Positions 1 through 13,160 of a stretch of DNA of 64,000 bases are shown in pieces. The stretch covers positions 344,344 through 408,343 of the forward strand of contig NZ_LMJW01000011.1 of the NCBI RefSeq assembly GCF_001429505.1, read 5' to 3'. The position numbers and the translations under genes were made by a program. The notes beneath the pieces are model-generated. The model ran no database searches. It was not told the origin of the DNA and saw only the letters and a program-made list of their open reading frames with translations. Numbering within the stretch: position 1 is the first letter of the stretch; each line of letters starts with the position of its first letter. Source of the stretch: Allobosea sp. Root483D1. Its GTDB lineage: Bacteria; Pseudomonadota; Alphaproteobacteria; Rhizobiales; Beijerinckiaceae.

Positions 1-1
1 G

Positions 2-661
2 GTCTATGCCGGCGTCTACGCCTCGAACGTGGATCTGGCGACCAGCCCGCCGGCCGAGATCGACTTCTACGCCGGTATCCGGCCGAAGTTCGGTCCGATC
101 ACCGTCGATGTCGGCGTCTGGCAGTACTATTATCCGGGCGAGAAGGCCTATATCGACACCGCCGGCGTGTTCTGGACGCCGAAGAACACCGATTTCACCG
201 AGGTCTACGGCAAGGTCAGCTACAATTTCGAGGACAAGCTGATCCTCGGCGCCAACGTCTTCTACGCCTGGGACTGGCTCGGCACCGGCGCCTCCGGCAC
301 CTATGCCGCGGTTACGGCGAAGTACAACCTGCCGTTCCTGGAAGGCCTGTCGGTCTCCGGCGAGTTCGGTCATTACTGGCTCGGCACGACCAATCTCGCG
401 ATCTGGTCGACCGTGCCGCCGACCAATCTGCCGGACTACGCCTACTGGAACGCCGGCGTCTCCTATACCTGGAAGAACCTGACGGCGGATCTGCGCTACC
501 ACGACACCAACCTGTCGAAGGGCGATTGCTTCCTGCTGACCGCCGATCCGCGCGGCATCACCTCGGGTTCGGGCCGCTCGAAGTGGTGCAACCCGACCGT
601 GGTGGCGACGCTCTCCTTCGACATCACCGCCAGCAGCATCGGTATCTTCGCGCCGAAGTAA
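2..661 (+). CDS. TorF-family putative porin, C-terminal part
   Basis: The frame is open from the first bases, so the N-terminus and signal peptide lie outside the window; 219 residues remain. The protein alternates short aromatic beta-strand segments (for example VDVGVWQYYYPG, EVYGKVSYNF, TADLRYHDTN) with polar turns, the pattern of an outer-membrane beta-barrel. Composition and spacing resemble the TorF family of putative porins common in Hyphomicrobiales. Two cysteines near the end (in KGDCFLL and SKWCNP) may form a loop disulfide. It would act as a diffusion channel in the outer membrane; the substrate cannot be deduced. A strong intrinsic terminator follows the stop codon, so it ends its transcript. 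Confidence 0.8.
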   Translation, partial: VYAGVYASNVDLATSPPAEIDFYAGIRPKFGPITVDVGVWQYYYPGEKAYIDTAGVFWTPKNTDFTEVYGKVSYNFEDKLILGANVFYAWDWLGTGASGTYAAVTAKYNLPFLEGLSVSGEFGHYWLGTTNLAIWSTVPPTNLPDYAYWNAGVSYTWKNLTADLRYHDTNLSKGDCFLLTADPRGITSGSGRSKWCNPTVVATLSFDITASSIGIFAPK

Positions 662-688
662 GCGCTGCGATCGTACGGATTGTTTTGG

Positions 689-714
689 GGGCCGCTCGCG
701 AGGGCGGCCCTTTT
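689..714 (+). terminator. Intrinsic terminator after the porin gene
   Basis: Inverted repeat GGGCCGC / GCGGCCC (689-695 and 704-710) with an 8-base loop, followed directly by TTTT. It sits 28 bases after the porin stop and points away from the convergent AraC gene. Confidence 0.8.
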
Positions 715-741
715 CCGTTGCCTCGACGATGCGAGAGCAAG

Positions 742-1563
742 CTAACGCGCCAGCGAGGCCCTCATGTAATTGCGCGGCGCTGTGCCCAGCCGCCGTCTGA
801 ACATGGTGGTGAACGCCGCGACATTGTCATAGCCCGCGAGCATGGCGACCTGCGTGACCGGCAGGCCTTCCGCCAGCCGGGGAAGGCAGGCGAACAGGCT
901 GGCCTGCTGGCGCCAGGCGACGAAGCTGAGGCCGGTCTCGCGCTGGAAAAGCCGTGTGAAGGTCCGCCGGCTCATCGCCAGCTTCGCGGCCCAGTCGTCG
1001 AGGCGCTCGGTGACCGATGGTGCGGCCATATAGGCGCGGCAGAGGGCGGAAAGCCGCCTGTCGGCGGGAAAGGGCAGGCCGAGCGGCTGGATCGGCAGCT
1101 CGGCGATCTCGGCCGTCAGCAGTTCCAGGACGAGCTCGAGCTTGCGGGTGCCGGGCGGGGTGTCGCGCAGGCGGATCGCCTCGGCGATCAGCGCATGGGC
1201 GAGATCGGTGACGCCGAGCACCTGCAGCATGCGCTCCGCCAGGGCATCATGGCCGGTCAGGAGATAGACCGACTTGATGCTGACATCGCTCAGCATCTCC
1301 ACCGAATGCTGCAGCCGGGCCGGTATGAGCAGGCCATGGCCCGGCGGGATCATCCAGCAGCCGCGCTCGGTGTTGATCTGTACCACGCCGGAGAACGCGC
1401 AGAGGAGCTGGATATGGCGATGGCTGTGCAGCGGTATCGTATAGCCGGCGGGGTTGTCGGAGATGCGGACCAGGACATCGCCATCCGCATCGGCAACCGA
1501 GCCGTGATGGCGGCGATGGTCGGCATGGAGGGCATCGACCCGTTGCCGCGGCAGCTTTTTCAT
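742..1563 (-). CDS. AraC-family transcriptional regulator
   Basis: A 273-residue one-component regulator. The N-terminal part carries a cupin-like sensing domain (PLHSHRHIQLL, then a PPGHGLLIPA segment), as in AraC proteins of the cupin-sensor class. The C-terminal 100 residues contain the two helix-turn-helix units, with ...WAAKLAMSRRTFTRLFQRETG and the second unit around QVAMLAGYDNVAAFTTMFRR. The longest frame begins at 1644, but I prefer the ATG at 1563 (MKKLPRQRV) because a perfect-phase direct repeat that looks like its operator lies at 1574-1607, just upstream of that start. The gene is divergent from the MFS exporter at 1668, which it probably controls. The effector is unknown. Confidence 0.85.
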   Translation of the reverse strand: MKKLPRQRVDALHADHRRHHGSVADADGDVLVRISDNPAGYTIPLHSHRHIQLLCAFSGVVQINTERGCWMIPPGHGLLIPARLQHSVEMLSDVSIKSVYLLTGHDALAERMLQVLGVTDLAHALIAEAIRLRDTPPGTRKLELVLELLTAEIAELPIQPLGLPFPADRRLSALCRAYMAAPSVTERLDDWAAKLAMSRRTFTRLFQRETGLSFVAWRQQASLFACLPRLAEGLPVTQVAMLAGYDNVAAFTTMFRRRLGTAPRNYMRASLAR

Positions 1564-1573
1564 CGATTGGCCC

Positions 1574-1607
1574 AAACGCGAAAGAATTCGACCGAAACAC
1601 GAAAGAA
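1574..1607. promoter_or_regulatory. Direct-repeat operator candidate between araC-type gene and MFS exporter
   Basis: AAACGCGAAAGAA (1574-1586) is repeated as AAACACGAAAGAA (1595-1607): 12 of 13 bases match and the copies are exactly 21 bp apart, two helical turns. Tandem half-sites with this phasing are typical of AraC-family binding sites. The pair lies in the 104-bp divergent gap, which supports control of both genes. Confidence 0.6.
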
Positions 1608-1667
1608 GGTCACGGACAAGCGCTGTAGAAGGAGCGCCGGTCAAGGTTTGCGCTCAAGGGTACCGCA

Positions 1668-2873
1668 ATGGTTGCGACGATGGAGGGGAGCCGCCCCCGC
1701 TTCGAGAAGACGGCGATCTCCGTTCTGCTGGCGGTCAGCTTCTGCCACCTGCTGAACGACGTCATGCAGTCGCTGCTGGCCTCGCTCTATCCGCTGTTCA
1801 AGGCCAATTACGCGCTGGATTTCGTCCAGATCGGCCTGCTGACCATGGCCTTCCAGGTCACGGCCTCGCTGCTGCAGCCGGTCGTCGGCCTGGTGACCGA
1901 TCGCTGGCCGATGCCCTATTCGTTGCCGGCGGGCATGGCCTCGACCTTCGGCGGCCTGATCCTGCTCGGCAATGCCCATAATTTCACGGCGCTGATCCTG
2001 GCCGCCTGCCTGATCGGCCTGGGCTCGGCGATCTTCCATCCGGAAGCGTCGCGGGTGGCGCGGCTCGCCTCGGGCGGACGGCACGGCCTGGCACAGTCGC
2101 TGTTCCAGGTCGGCGGCAATCTCGGCTCGGCGCTGGGGCCGCTTCTGGCCGCTTTCGTGGTGCTGCCCTTCGGCCAGGGCAGCGTCGCCTGGCTGTCGGT
2201 CATCGCCATGGCGGGCGTCATCGTGCTCACCCGGGTCGGATACTGGTATGCAGCCCATCGCCGGGCGCAGGCCGGCCGCCCCGCCGCCAGCCGCGCTCTG
2301 CCGCTGCCCGGGCGGCGCGTCGCCTTCGCCCTGTTCGTCCTGGTGCTGCTGACCGCGACCAAGAACGTCTACATGGCGAGCATCTCAAGCTACTTCACCT
2401 TCTACGTCATCGAGCAGTTCCAGCTCGGCTTCCGCGATGCGCAGCTGATGCTGTTCCTGTTCCTCGGCGCGGCCGCGGTCGGCACCTTCGCCGGCGGGCC
2501 GATCGGCGACCGCTTCGGCGCGCGCTTCGTGATCTGGTTTTCGATCCTCGGCGTGATCCCGTTCGCGCTGCTCCTGCCCTATGCCAACCTGTTCTGGACC
2601 GGCGTCCTGAGCGTGATGATCGGGCTGATCTTCGCCTCGGCCTTCTCGGCGATCGTGGTGTTCGCGCAGGAGCTGGTGCCGGGCCGCGTCGGCCTGATCG
2701 CCGGCATGTTCTTCGGCTTCGCCTTCGGCGCCGGCGGGCTCGGTGCCGCCTTCCTCGGCGGCTTCGCCGACGCTTATGGCATCACCTTTGTCTACCGCGT
2801 CTGTTCCTATCTGCCGCTGCTGGGACTATTGACGATCCTGCTGCCGCGACTGCCGCAGCACAGGCGGAGCTGA
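1668..2873 (+). CDS. MFS exporter, fosmidomycin-resistance (Fsr)-like
   Basis: A 401-residue inner-membrane transporter with about twelve hydrophobic segments. The opening helix ISVLLAVSFCHLLNDVMQS, the short loop VTDRWPMPYSLPAG and the stretch FHPEASRVARLASGGR are characteristic of the Fsr branch of the major facilitator superfamily, which expels fosmidomycin and other small molecules with proton antiport. The second half has the loop GGPIGDRFGARFV, the matching MFS motif. The start at 1668 has AAGG seven bases upstream; a second ATG lies four codons later. It is divergent from an AraC-type regulator with an operator-like repeat between them, so expression is probably inducible. The natural substrate is not known. 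Confidence 0.85.
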   Translation: MVATMEGSRPRFEKTAISVLLAVSFCHLLNDVMQSLLASLYPLFKANYALDFVQIGLLTMAFQVTASLLQPVVGLVTDRWPMPYSLPAGMASTFGGLILLGNAHNFTALILAACLIGLGSAIFHPEASRVARLASGGRHGLAQSLFQVGGNLGSALGPLLAAFVVLPFGQGSVAWLSVIAMAGVIVLTRVGYWYAAHRRAQAGRPAASRALPLPGRRVAFALFVLVLLTATKNVYMASISSYFTFYVIEQFQLGFRDAQLMLFLFLGAAAVGTFAGGPIGDRFGARFVIWFSILGVIPFALLLPYANLFWTGVLSVMIGLIFASAFSAIVVFAQELVPGRVGLIAGMFFGFAFGAGGLGAAFLGGFADAYGITFVYRVCSYLPLLGLLTILLPRLPQHRRS

Positions 2874-2897
2874 GGCAGATCGGCCTGGTGAGGACGT

Positions 2898-3473
2898 ATG
2901 TCACCCTTCTATGTCGTGACGGACTGCGAGTTCGACGGGCCGACGCCAGGCATCAACTCGATGCTCTCGTTCGGCTCCGTCGCCGTCTCGGCAAGCGGTG
3001 CCATCATCGGAGAATTCGAGGCGGCCCTGGAGCCGCTCGACGGCGCTGTACGCGACAACACCACGATGGCGTTCTGGTTCCGCCATCCGCTGGCCTGGGC
3101 TGCCGCGACGGAGAATCCGGAGTCCCCTTCGGTGGTGATGCGGCGGTTCGTGAGCTGGATCGGCTCGATCGAGGGGGAACCGATCTTTGCCGCTCATCCG
3201 CTCGCGCTGGATGGGCCGTGGTTCGATTACTATCTGCGACGCTTTATCGGGGGCCCGCTGCTTGAGGGGCCGTGGGTCGCTGACCGTCTCTTCAGGCATC
3301 CGCCACTGTGCCTGATGTCCTTCGTCGCCGGTAAGACCGGGCGCGGGCAATGGGAATGCGACGTCGATCGTTATCCTGCCGAATGGCTGGGCTCGGTCGC
3401 GCATACACATCGCGCGATCGACGATGCCCGCGGTTACGCGAACCTGCTGCGTTTCTTCACCGTGGAAGGTTGA
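2898..3473 (+). CDS. DEDDh-type 3'-5' exonuclease-like protein
   Basis: A 191-residue protein with the acidic motifs of DEDD exonucleases: an Exo I motif TDCEFDGP near residues 8-15 (Asp9, Glu11), a central AAHPLALDGPWF segment with the Exo II aspartate, and a C-terminal HTHRAIDDARGYANLL segment with the Exo III His and Asp. This is the fold of DNA polymerase proofreading subunits, RNase T and the Rv2179c-type RNases. Whether it acts on RNA or DNA cannot be told. It starts 24 bases after the MFS stop and may be read through from it, although there is no functional link I can see. Confidence 0.7.
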   Translation: MSPFYVVTDCEFDGPTPGINSMLSFGSVAVSASGAIIGEFEAALEPLDGAVRDNTTMAFWFRHPLAWAAATENPESPSVVMRRFVSWIGSIEGEPIFAAHPLALDGPWFDYYLRRFIGGPLLEGPWVADRLFRHPPLCLMSFVAGKTGRGQWECDVDRYPAEWLGSVAHTHRAIDDARGYANLLRFFTVEG

Positions 3474-3559
3474 GCGCTCGGTTCATGGGAGCCGAGATCG
3501 CTGGCCAGTGCGTGCCGTGACATGGCAGGCTGGTGGCTTCCATCCCTCGGAGCCTTGCC

Positions 3560-4348
3560 TTGTCAGAAACTGCCATCGCCGCCGCGGCCGACGAGATCAG
3601 CGCTGCTCGGCTGAGCCTGACGCTGCTGGCGCAGCCGCCCGCCGGAACCACGCCACGCGATCTCGCGGAAGCCTATGCGGTGCGTGATGCGGTCCATGGG
3701 CGTCTGGCCGGCAGCCGCATCGGTGCGCGCATCGGCTGGAAGATCGGCTGCACCACGCCGGTGATGCAGGACTATCTCGGCATTGCCCACCCCTGCGCGG
3801 CCGGGCTCTTCGCCGGCACCACCCATAGAGGCGATACGCGACTCCGGCATGGCGACTTCGTCAGGGTCGGCGTCGAATGCGAGATCGCGGTCAGGCTGGC
3901 GCGGGACCTGCCGCAGGGGCCGTTCACGGCTGATAGCGTCCGGAGTGCGGTCGGGGCGGTGATGGCGGCGATCGAGATCGTCGATGACCGCTATCTCGAC
4001 TGGCAGGGCATCGGCACGCCGATGCTGGTCGCCGATGATTTCTTCGCCGCCGGCGCAGTCCTCGGCCGCGAGCACGATCCGGCCTCGTTGCCCGATCTGG
4101 CGACTTTAAGCGGGCGAACCCTGATCGATGGGACCGAAGTCGGCGCCGGCATTGGCGCCGACGTGCTCGGCCATCCCTATGCGGCGCTCGCCTGGCTGGC
4201 CGGGCATGCCAGCGAGCGCGGCATGCCGCTGCGAGCGGGCGAGATCATCCTGCTCGGCAGCCTCGTCCGGACGCAATGGCTCACGCCAGGCGCGAGCGTC
4301 CGGATCGATATCGACGCGCTCGGCGCGGTGGAAGCCCGCTTCGCCTGA
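3560..4348 (+). CDS. 2-keto-4-pentenoate hydratase / fumarylacetoacetase-fold family (MhpD-like)
   Basis: About 262 residues with the MhpD arrangement: RIGARIGWKIGCTTP, then GVECEIAVRLARDLP (the acidic metal-binding region) and AIEIVDDRYLDW. Members hydrate 2-keto-4-pentenoate in aromatic meta-cleavage or decarboxylate oxalocrotonate, using a divalent metal. I chose the TTG at 3560 because GGAG stands 7 bases upstream and family proteins start close to this point; a GTG at 3533 would add nine residues. It is isolated from any aromatic catabolic operon, so the physiological substrate is uncertain. It converges on secA with a 33-base gap. Confidence 0.75.
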   Translation: MSETAIAAAADEISAARLSLTLLAQPPAGTTPRDLAEAYAVRDAVHGRLAGSRIGARIGWKIGCTTPVMQDYLGIAHPCAAGLFAGTTHRGDTRLRHGDFVRVGVECEIAVRLARDLPQGPFTADSVRSAVGAVMAAIEIVDDRYLDWQGIGTPMLVADDFFAAGAVLGREHDPASLPDLATLSGRTLIDGTEVGAGIGADVLGHPYAALAWLAGHASERGMPLRAGEIILLGSLVRTQWLTPGASVRIDIDALGAVEARFA

Positions 4349-4381
4349 GGTGGGCGCCGGGGAACAGCTCCGGCGCCACGT

Positions 4382-7228
<2,847 letters not shown>

Positions 7229-7535
7229 GTCTGGCCTTTCAATGGCGAATCCGGCCGGCGCCAGCAGGCGCGACCGAAAGCGGTAACACTCAGAATTTCA
7301 CGCGCGTGTTTAGACGGGCGCAAGCGCGTGGTCCAGCACGCGCTCATCCGCGCGCATGTAAGGTCCGGCCAAGCCGGTTCCAAGAGGCTCTGCCCGGCGC
7401 CGCGGCGCTTCGGCGCATTGAACCATGCCTGCCGGCTCGCGTTGATGTGCGAAGCCTCGTCTTGCCAACGCCGCGTTCTGCTGGCACTCAGCCGGCGAGA
7501 TCGATCTCCGCGCCGTCCACTGAAAGGCCGCACCG
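7229..7535. other. Divergent intergenic region secA / parvulin
   Basis: 307 bases with no gene I can support. It must hold the promoters for secA (minus) and for the parvulin gene (plus). I see several short GC-rich palindromes (for example around GGTCCGGCCAAGCCGG near 7361) but no clear sigma-70 boxes and no recognisable SecA leader peptide. Confidence 0.5.
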
Positions 7536-8390
7536 ATGTTGTCCTCCCGTCTCGCCATGCTGTCGCTAGGCTTCGCGCTGGCCGCCGTGCCGGCCCTCGC
7601 GCAACAGGACAAGCCCGTCGCCAAGGTCGATGGCATCACCATCACCGAAGGCGACCTCAAGCTGGCCGAAGACGATCTCGGCGAGCGCACCGCGCAGATG
7701 CCGGAGGAGCGCAAGCGCGAGGAGCTGATCAACTATCTGGTCGACCTCAAGCTCGGCGCCAAGTCCGCGGCGGCCGCCAAGATCGGCGATGGACCGGAGT
7801 TCGCCAAGCGCCTCGCCTACAACCGCGACAAGCTCTTGCTCGACGAATACCTGACGACCGAGGCCAAGAAGGCGGCGACGCCGGAGGCAGCGAAGAAGCT
7901 CTTCGAAGATACCGTCAAGGCGATGAAGCCCGAGGAAGAGGTGCACGCGCGCCACATCCTGGTGCCGGAAGAGGCGGAGGCCAAGGCGGCGCTCGAGCGG
8001 GTGAAGAAGGGCGAGGACTTCGCCAAGGTCGCGGCCGAGCTCTCCAAGGATCCGGGCTCGGGCAAGGAGGGCGGCGATCTCGGCTGGTTCGCCAAGGACC
8101 GGATGGTGCCCGAATTCGCCGAGGCTGCCTTCAAGTTGGAGAAGGGCCAGGTCTCCGAGCCCGTGAAGAGCCAGTTCGGCTGGCACGTGATCAAGCTCGA
8201 GGACAAGCGCAGCAAGCCGCTGCCGAGCTTCGACGAGGTCAAGCCGCAGATCGACCAGTACCTGGTCCGCAAGGCGCAGCAGGACATCATCGTCGCGCTG
8301 CGCGAGAAGGCCAAGGTCGAGCGCCTCGACAAGCCGGCCACCCCGGCAACGCCTGCGACCCCGGCTCCGGCCGAGCCGAAAAAGCCCTGA
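7536..8390 (+). CDS. Periplasmic peptidyl-prolyl cis-trans isomerase (parvulin type)
   Basis: 284 residues. The first 22 residues form a Sec signal peptide ending AVPALAQ. A SurA/PrsA-like N-terminal helical chaperone region follows, then a single rotamase domain at about residues 133-232 with HARHILVPEE, DPGSGKEGGDLGWFAKDRMVPEF and QFGWHVIKLED, the standard parvulin core. The last 30 residues are a Pro/Ala/Thr-rich tail. The protein should assist folding of exported or outer-membrane proteins. ATG 7536 is preceded by a GAAAGG ribosome-binding site. An intrinsic terminator follows the stop by about 35 bases. Confidence 0.9.
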   Translation: MLSSRLAMLSLGFALAAVPALAQQDKPVAKVDGITITEGDLKLAEDDLGERTAQMPEERKREELINYLVDLKLGAKSAAAAKIGDGPEFAKRLAYNRDKLLLDEYLTTEAKKAATPEAAKKLFEDTVKAMKPEEEVHARHILVPEEAEAKAALERVKKGEDFAKVAAELSKDPGSGKEGGDLGWFAKDRMVPEFAEAAFKLEKGQVSEPVKSQFGWHVIKLEDKRSKPLPSFDEVKPQIDQYLVRKAQQDIIVALREKAKVERLDKPATPATPATPAPAEPKKP

Positions 8391-8423
8391 GCGGGCCGCA
8401 TCTTTCACAGGATCGTCGCGATG

Positions 8424-8453
8424 CGCCCGGGCCATGCCCGGGCGTTTGCTTTT
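8424..8453 (+). terminator. Intrinsic terminator after parvulin gene
   Basis: Perfect 9-bp stem CGCCCGGGC / GCCCGGGCG (8424-8432 and 8436-8444) with a CAT loop, followed by TTTGCTTTT. It separates the parvulin transcript from argJ. Confidence 0.8.
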
Positions 8454-8525
8454 GGAGGGGTTCTGACCCTTGCCTTCCCTCCGCCGCTGCGGCAAATCGA
8501 GCGAGCTTTTTCGAGGAGGCGCACG

Positions 8526-9776
8526 ATGGCCGGCAAGGATGTTCCCGTTTCTCCGCTCGCGCCGAAGCGCCAGCCCAAGGTCCCGGCCGTGCCGGGCGTG
8601 CGCTTCGCCACCGCCGAGGCGGGCATCCGCTACAAGGGCCGCACCGACGTGGTGCTTGTCCTGCTCGACGAGGGCTCGCAGGCTGCCGGCGTCTTCACCC
8701 GCTCGAAATGCCCCTCGGCCCCGGTCGACTGGTGCCGGGAGAATCTGGCGCAGGGCAAGGCGCGCGCCATCGTCGTCAACTCCGGCAACGCCAATGCCTT
8801 CACGGGCCTGAAAGGCCGCGACTCGGTCGCGTTGACCGCGAAGATCGCGGCCAAGGCCGCGGGCTGCAAGGCGGAGGAGGTCTTCATCGCCTCGACCGGC
8901 GTGATCGGCGAGCCGCTCGACGCGACCAAGTTCGAGGGCGTGCTGGCCGATTGCGCCAAGCGTGCCGCCGATGGCCCCTGGTCGGATGCGGCCAAGGCGA
9001 TCATGACCACCGACACCTTCCCGAAGGCGGTCTCGCGCAAGGCCAGGATCGACGGGCATGAGGTGGTCATCGCCGGCATCGCCAAGGGCGCTGGCATGAT
9101 CGCGCCTGATATGGCGACGATGCTCTCCTTCGTCTTCACCGATGCGCCGATCGCGGCGCCCGTGCTGCAGGCGCTGCTGTCGAAGGGCGTCAAGGGCTCG
9201 TTCAACGCGATCACCGTCGACAGCGACACCTCGACCTCCGACACGCTGATGTTGTTCTCGACCGGCAAGGCGAAAGCCCGCGGCGTCCCCGAAATTACCG
9301 ACCCGGCGGACGCCCGGCTCTCCGGCTTCAAGCGGGCGCTGAACGCGCTGCTGCTGGAGCTGTCGCACCTGGTCTGCAAGGACGGCGAGGGTGCCCGCAA
9401 ATTTGTCGAGGTCCGCGTCGTCGGGGCGAAGTCGGCGCGCTCGGCCAAGAGGGTCGCGTTCTCGATCGCCAATTCGCCGCTGGTCAAGACCGCGGTCGCC
9501 GGCGAGGACGCCAATTGGGGCCGCATCGTCATGGCGGTCGGCAAGGCCGGCGAGCCGGCCGATCGCGACAGGCTCGACATCTCCTTCGGCGCGATCAAGG
9601 TCGCGGAAGCCGGTGCGCGTGCCGGCTCGTATGACGAGCAGGCCGTCTCCGACTACATGAAGGGCGAGCACATCGTCGTCACCGCCGATCTCGGCCTCGG
9701 CCGCGGCAAGGCTACCGTCTGGACCTGCGACCTGACCAAGGCCTATGTCGAGATCAACGGCGACTACCGCTCCTGA
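8526..9776 (+). CDS. argJ: Bifunctional glutamate N-acetyltransferase / amino-acid acetyltransferase ArgJ
   Basis: A 416-residue ArgJ. It transfers acetyl from N-acetylornithine to glutamate, closing the cyclic arginine pathway, and may also acetylate glutamate from acetyl-CoA. The self-cleavage site is visible as [10 protein letters not shown]: the chain is cut between Ala197 and Thr198, and Thr198 becomes the nucleophile of the beta chain. The conserved ending VEINGDYRS is present. The frame is open further upstream to 8421, but ATG 8526 has an excellent GAGGAGG site six bases before it and lies beyond the preceding terminator. The next gene starts inside its last 32 bases. Confidence 0.97.
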   Translation: MAGKDVPVSPLAPKRQPKVPAVPGVRFATAEAGIRYKGRTDVVLVLLDEGSQAAGVFTRSKCPSAPVDWCRENLAQGKARAIVVNSGNANAFTGLKGRDSVALTAKIAAKAAGCKAEEVFIASTGVIGEPLDATKFEGVLADCAKRAADGPWSDAAKAIMTTDTFPKAVSRKARIDGHEVVIAGIAKGAGMIAPDMATMLSFVFTDAPIAAPVLQALLSKGVKGSFNAITVDSDTSTSDTLMLFSTGKAKARGVPEITDPADARLSGFKRALNALLLELSHLVCKDGEGARKFVEVRVVGAKSARSAKRVAFSIANSPLVKTAVAGEDANWGRIVMAVGKAGEPADRDRLDISFGAIKVAEAGARAGSYDEQAVSDYMKGEHIVVTADLGLGRGKATVWTCDLTKAYVEINGDYRS

Positions 9777-10686
9777 GCCCTCGGGGCCGGTAGCCCCGAG
9801 CAAGAGCTTCATCGTCGGCAACCTCGCCGCCTGCTCGTTCCTCTGGGGCTCGAGCTACCTGTTCATCAAGCTGATGGCGGGCGACGTCTCGCCCTGGGCG
9901 ATCGCCGCTGGCCGCGGCCTGCTCGGCGCGGCGACGCTGGCGCTCTTCGTCGCAGCGCGCGGCCAGAGCCCACTGCCGCGTCGCCACGAGATTCGCCATT
10001 GGCTGGTGCTTGGCACGGCCAATGGCTGGTTGCCGAACGTGCTCGTCGCCTATGCGCTGATCCAGCTTGCCAGCGGCCCGGCGGCGATGATCCAGGCGGC
10101 GGGACCGCTGGTCACGGCGCTGTTCGCGCATCTCCTGTTCGCCGAGGAGCGCCTGAGCCGGCGCCGCCTCATAGGCATCATGGTCGGCATGGCCGGCGTT
10201 GCCATCCTGATCGGGCCACGGCTGGTCGAGGGTGGCGGCACAGCGCTGAGCCTTCTCGCCATGATCGGCGCGACGCTCTCCTATGCCTGTGCCAATCTCT
10301 ATACGCGCGCAGTCCCGCCGCGGGCGGGCGATCCGATCCGCCTCGCGCTCGGCCAACAGATGGTCTCGGGCTCGGGAGCGCTGCTGCTGACGCTGATTTT
10401 CTCCGGAGGGGCGGCGCTCACTGCTCTCGCGCCGCACTGGCAGGCGGTGCTGGCGCTCGGCGTGTTCGCGACGGCGCTGCCGGTGACGTTCTTCATGCGG
10501 CTGATCCGCGCCGCCGGGCCGACGCGCGCGGCGATGACCGGCTATCTGGTACCGGCGGTCGCTGCCGGCATGGGTGTACTCGTGCTCGGTGAAACGCTGG
10601 AGTTGCGGCAGATTATCGGAGGTTGCATCATCCTCGCAGGCGTCTTCCTGGTCTCGACGGCGCCTGCGGGGGGACGAGCCAGATGA
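9745..10686 (+). CDS. EamA/DMT-superfamily permease
   Basis: 313 residues with about ten hydrophobic helices in two EamA repeats. The first repeat opens with [20 protein letters not shown], a standard EamA start; the second ends with [18 protein letters not shown]. Such proteins usually export amino acids or metabolites from the cytoplasm. ATG 9745 lies within the last 32 bases of argJ in another frame, which suggests translational coupling. Its own stop overlaps the start of the next gene as ATGA. Position after argJ hints at an amino-acid-related substrate, but that is only inference. Confidence 0.85.
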   Translation: MSRSTATTAPEPSGPVAPSKSFIVGNLAACSFLWGSSYLFIKLMAGDVSPWAIAAGRGLLGAATLALFVAARGQSPLPRRHEIRHWLVLGTANGWLPNVLVAYALIQLASGPAAMIQAAGPLVTALFAHLLFAEERLSRRRLIGIMVGMAGVAILIGPRLVEGGGTALSLLAMIGATLSYACANLYTRAVPPRAGDPIRLALGQQMVSGSGALLLTLIFSGGAALTALAPHWQAVLALGVFATALPVTFFMRLIRAAGPTRAAMTGYLVPAVAAGMGVLVLGETLELRQIIGGCIILAGVFLVSTAPAGGRAR

Positions 10687-11189
10687 CGAGGATCGCATGC
10701 GTGCTGGGCCTTGCGGCCCTGTTGGGTTCTTGCGTGCAGGGACCGGTGACGACGTCGTCCTTCTCGGCCGAGGAGGCAGCGGTCATCCGCAAGCCCGGAA
10801 CCGGCACCATCGTCGGCCATGCCTTCAGGACGCGCGCGAAGGGCCAGGTCGTGAATGCCGCCGGTGAGGTCGTCAAGCTGATCCCGGCGACGGCCTATGC
10901 CCGCGAACGCTTCAGCAGCATCTTCGAGAAGACCAAGTTCCTGCCGCACTGGCGCTATCCCAACGGCCAGGTCGATCCGCTTTATGCGCAGTTCACCCGG
11001 ACGACCAAGACGACGGCCAGGGGCCGCTTCAGCTTCGACAAGGTCGCGCCCGGCAGCTACTTCGTCTCGACCCAGGTGATCTGGGGCGAGGAAGATGCGA
11101 TTTTCCGCGAGGGCGGTACGGTCTATGACGAGGTCACGCTGACCGGCAAGGAAACCGAGCCGGTCGAGGTCATCCTTTCGGGACATTAG
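10683..11189 (+). CDS. Lipoprotein with carboxypeptidase-regulatory-like fold
   Basis: 168 residues. The N-terminus [17 protein letters not shown] is a lipoprotein signal with the lipobox LGSC, so the mature protein would be lipidated at Cys17. Residues after about 40 contain a transthyretin-like or carboxypeptidase-regulatory-like region: TTARGRFSFDKVAPGSYFVSTQVIW is the typical turn-strand pattern (quoted here as its segments TTARGRFSFDKV and APGSYFVST). The start ATG overlaps the stop of the DMT permease (ATGA). The longer frame from 10623 is unlikely. Function unknown; probably envelope associated. Confidence 0.7.
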   Translation: MTRIACVLGLAALLGSCVQGPVTTSSFSAEEAAVIRKPGTGTIVGHAFRTRAKGQVVNAAGEVVKLIPATAYARERFSSIFEKTKFLPHWRYPNGQVDPLYAQFTRTTKTTARGRFSFDKVAPGSYFVSTQVIWGEEDAIFREGGTVYDEVTLTGKETEPVEVILSGH

Positions 11190-11197
11190 TTCTTGCC

Positions 11198-11602
11198 GTG
11201 AAACTTCTACTCGTCGTCGCCTGTGCGCTGATCGATTCCGACAATCGCGTGCTCGTCACCCAACGTCCCGAAGGCAAGTCCCTCGCGGGCCTGTGGGAGT
11301 TTCCCGGCGGCAAGCTGGAGGCGGGCGAGCGGCCGGAGCCGGCGCTGATCCGCGAGCTAGCCGAGGAACTCGGCATCGAGGTCAAGGAAGCCTGCCTCGC
11401 GCCGCTGACCTTCGCCAGCTACGCCTATCCCGAGTTCCACCTGCTGATGCCGCTCTATATCTGCCGGCGCTGGGAGGGGATGGTCAGCTCGCGCGAGGGA
11501 CAGGCGCTGAAATGGGTGCGCCCCGGCAAGCTGCGCGACCTCGCCATGCCGCCGGCGGACGAGCCGCTGATCCCGCCGCTGGTCGATCTGCTGGGGGCTT
11601 GA
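11198..11602 (+). CDS. MutT-type Nudix hydrolase, (deoxy)nucleoside triphosphate pyrophosphohydrolase
   Basis: 134 residues with a complete Nudix box: [20 protein letters not shown] followed by ELGIE (pattern GX5EX7REXXEEXGU). MutT enzymes hydrolyse 8-oxo-dGTP to the monophosphate and so prevent A:T to C:G transversions. The N-terminal strand [26 protein letters not shown] is the normal MutT opening (motif positions 4-29). The start is a GTG, eight bases after the previous stop. Next to argJ this position is common in Hyphomicrobiales. Confidence 0.88.
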   Translation: MKLLLVVACALIDSDNRVLVTQRPEGKSLAGLWEFPGGKLEAGERPEPALIRELAEELGIEVKEACLAPLTFASYAYPEFHLLMPLYICRRWEGMVSSREGQALKWVRPGKLRDLAMPPADEPLIPPLVDLLGA

Positions 11603-11611
11603 GCGAGGCCC

Positions 11612-11714
11612 GTCATCCTCGGGCGGCGCGAAGCGCAGACCCGAGAATCTCGTGAGACAAAGGCGCCTGAGCCTCTTCCGGCCTGAGATGCTCGGGTCTT
11701 CGCCCGAGCATGAC
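11612..11714. repeat. Long imperfect inverted repeat (dispersed palindrome type)
   Basis: The left arm 11612-11650 (GTCATCCTCGGGCG ... GACCCGAGAATCTC) is complementary to the right arm 11685-11714 (GAGATGCTCGGGTC ... CGCCCGAGCATGAC). It lies between convergent mutT-type and gltD genes and could terminate both. The form resembles intergenic palindromes that occur in many copies in rhizobial genomes. Confidence 0.6.
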
Positions 11715-11731
11715 ACGCGTTGGCCTGCCGC

Positions 11732-13156
<1,425 letters not shown>

Positions 13157-13160
13157 CGTC

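Noticed and set aside
7566..9821. A 751-codon minus-strand frame opposite the parvulin and argJ genes.
   Set aside because: Shadow frame; both sense genes are clearly real.
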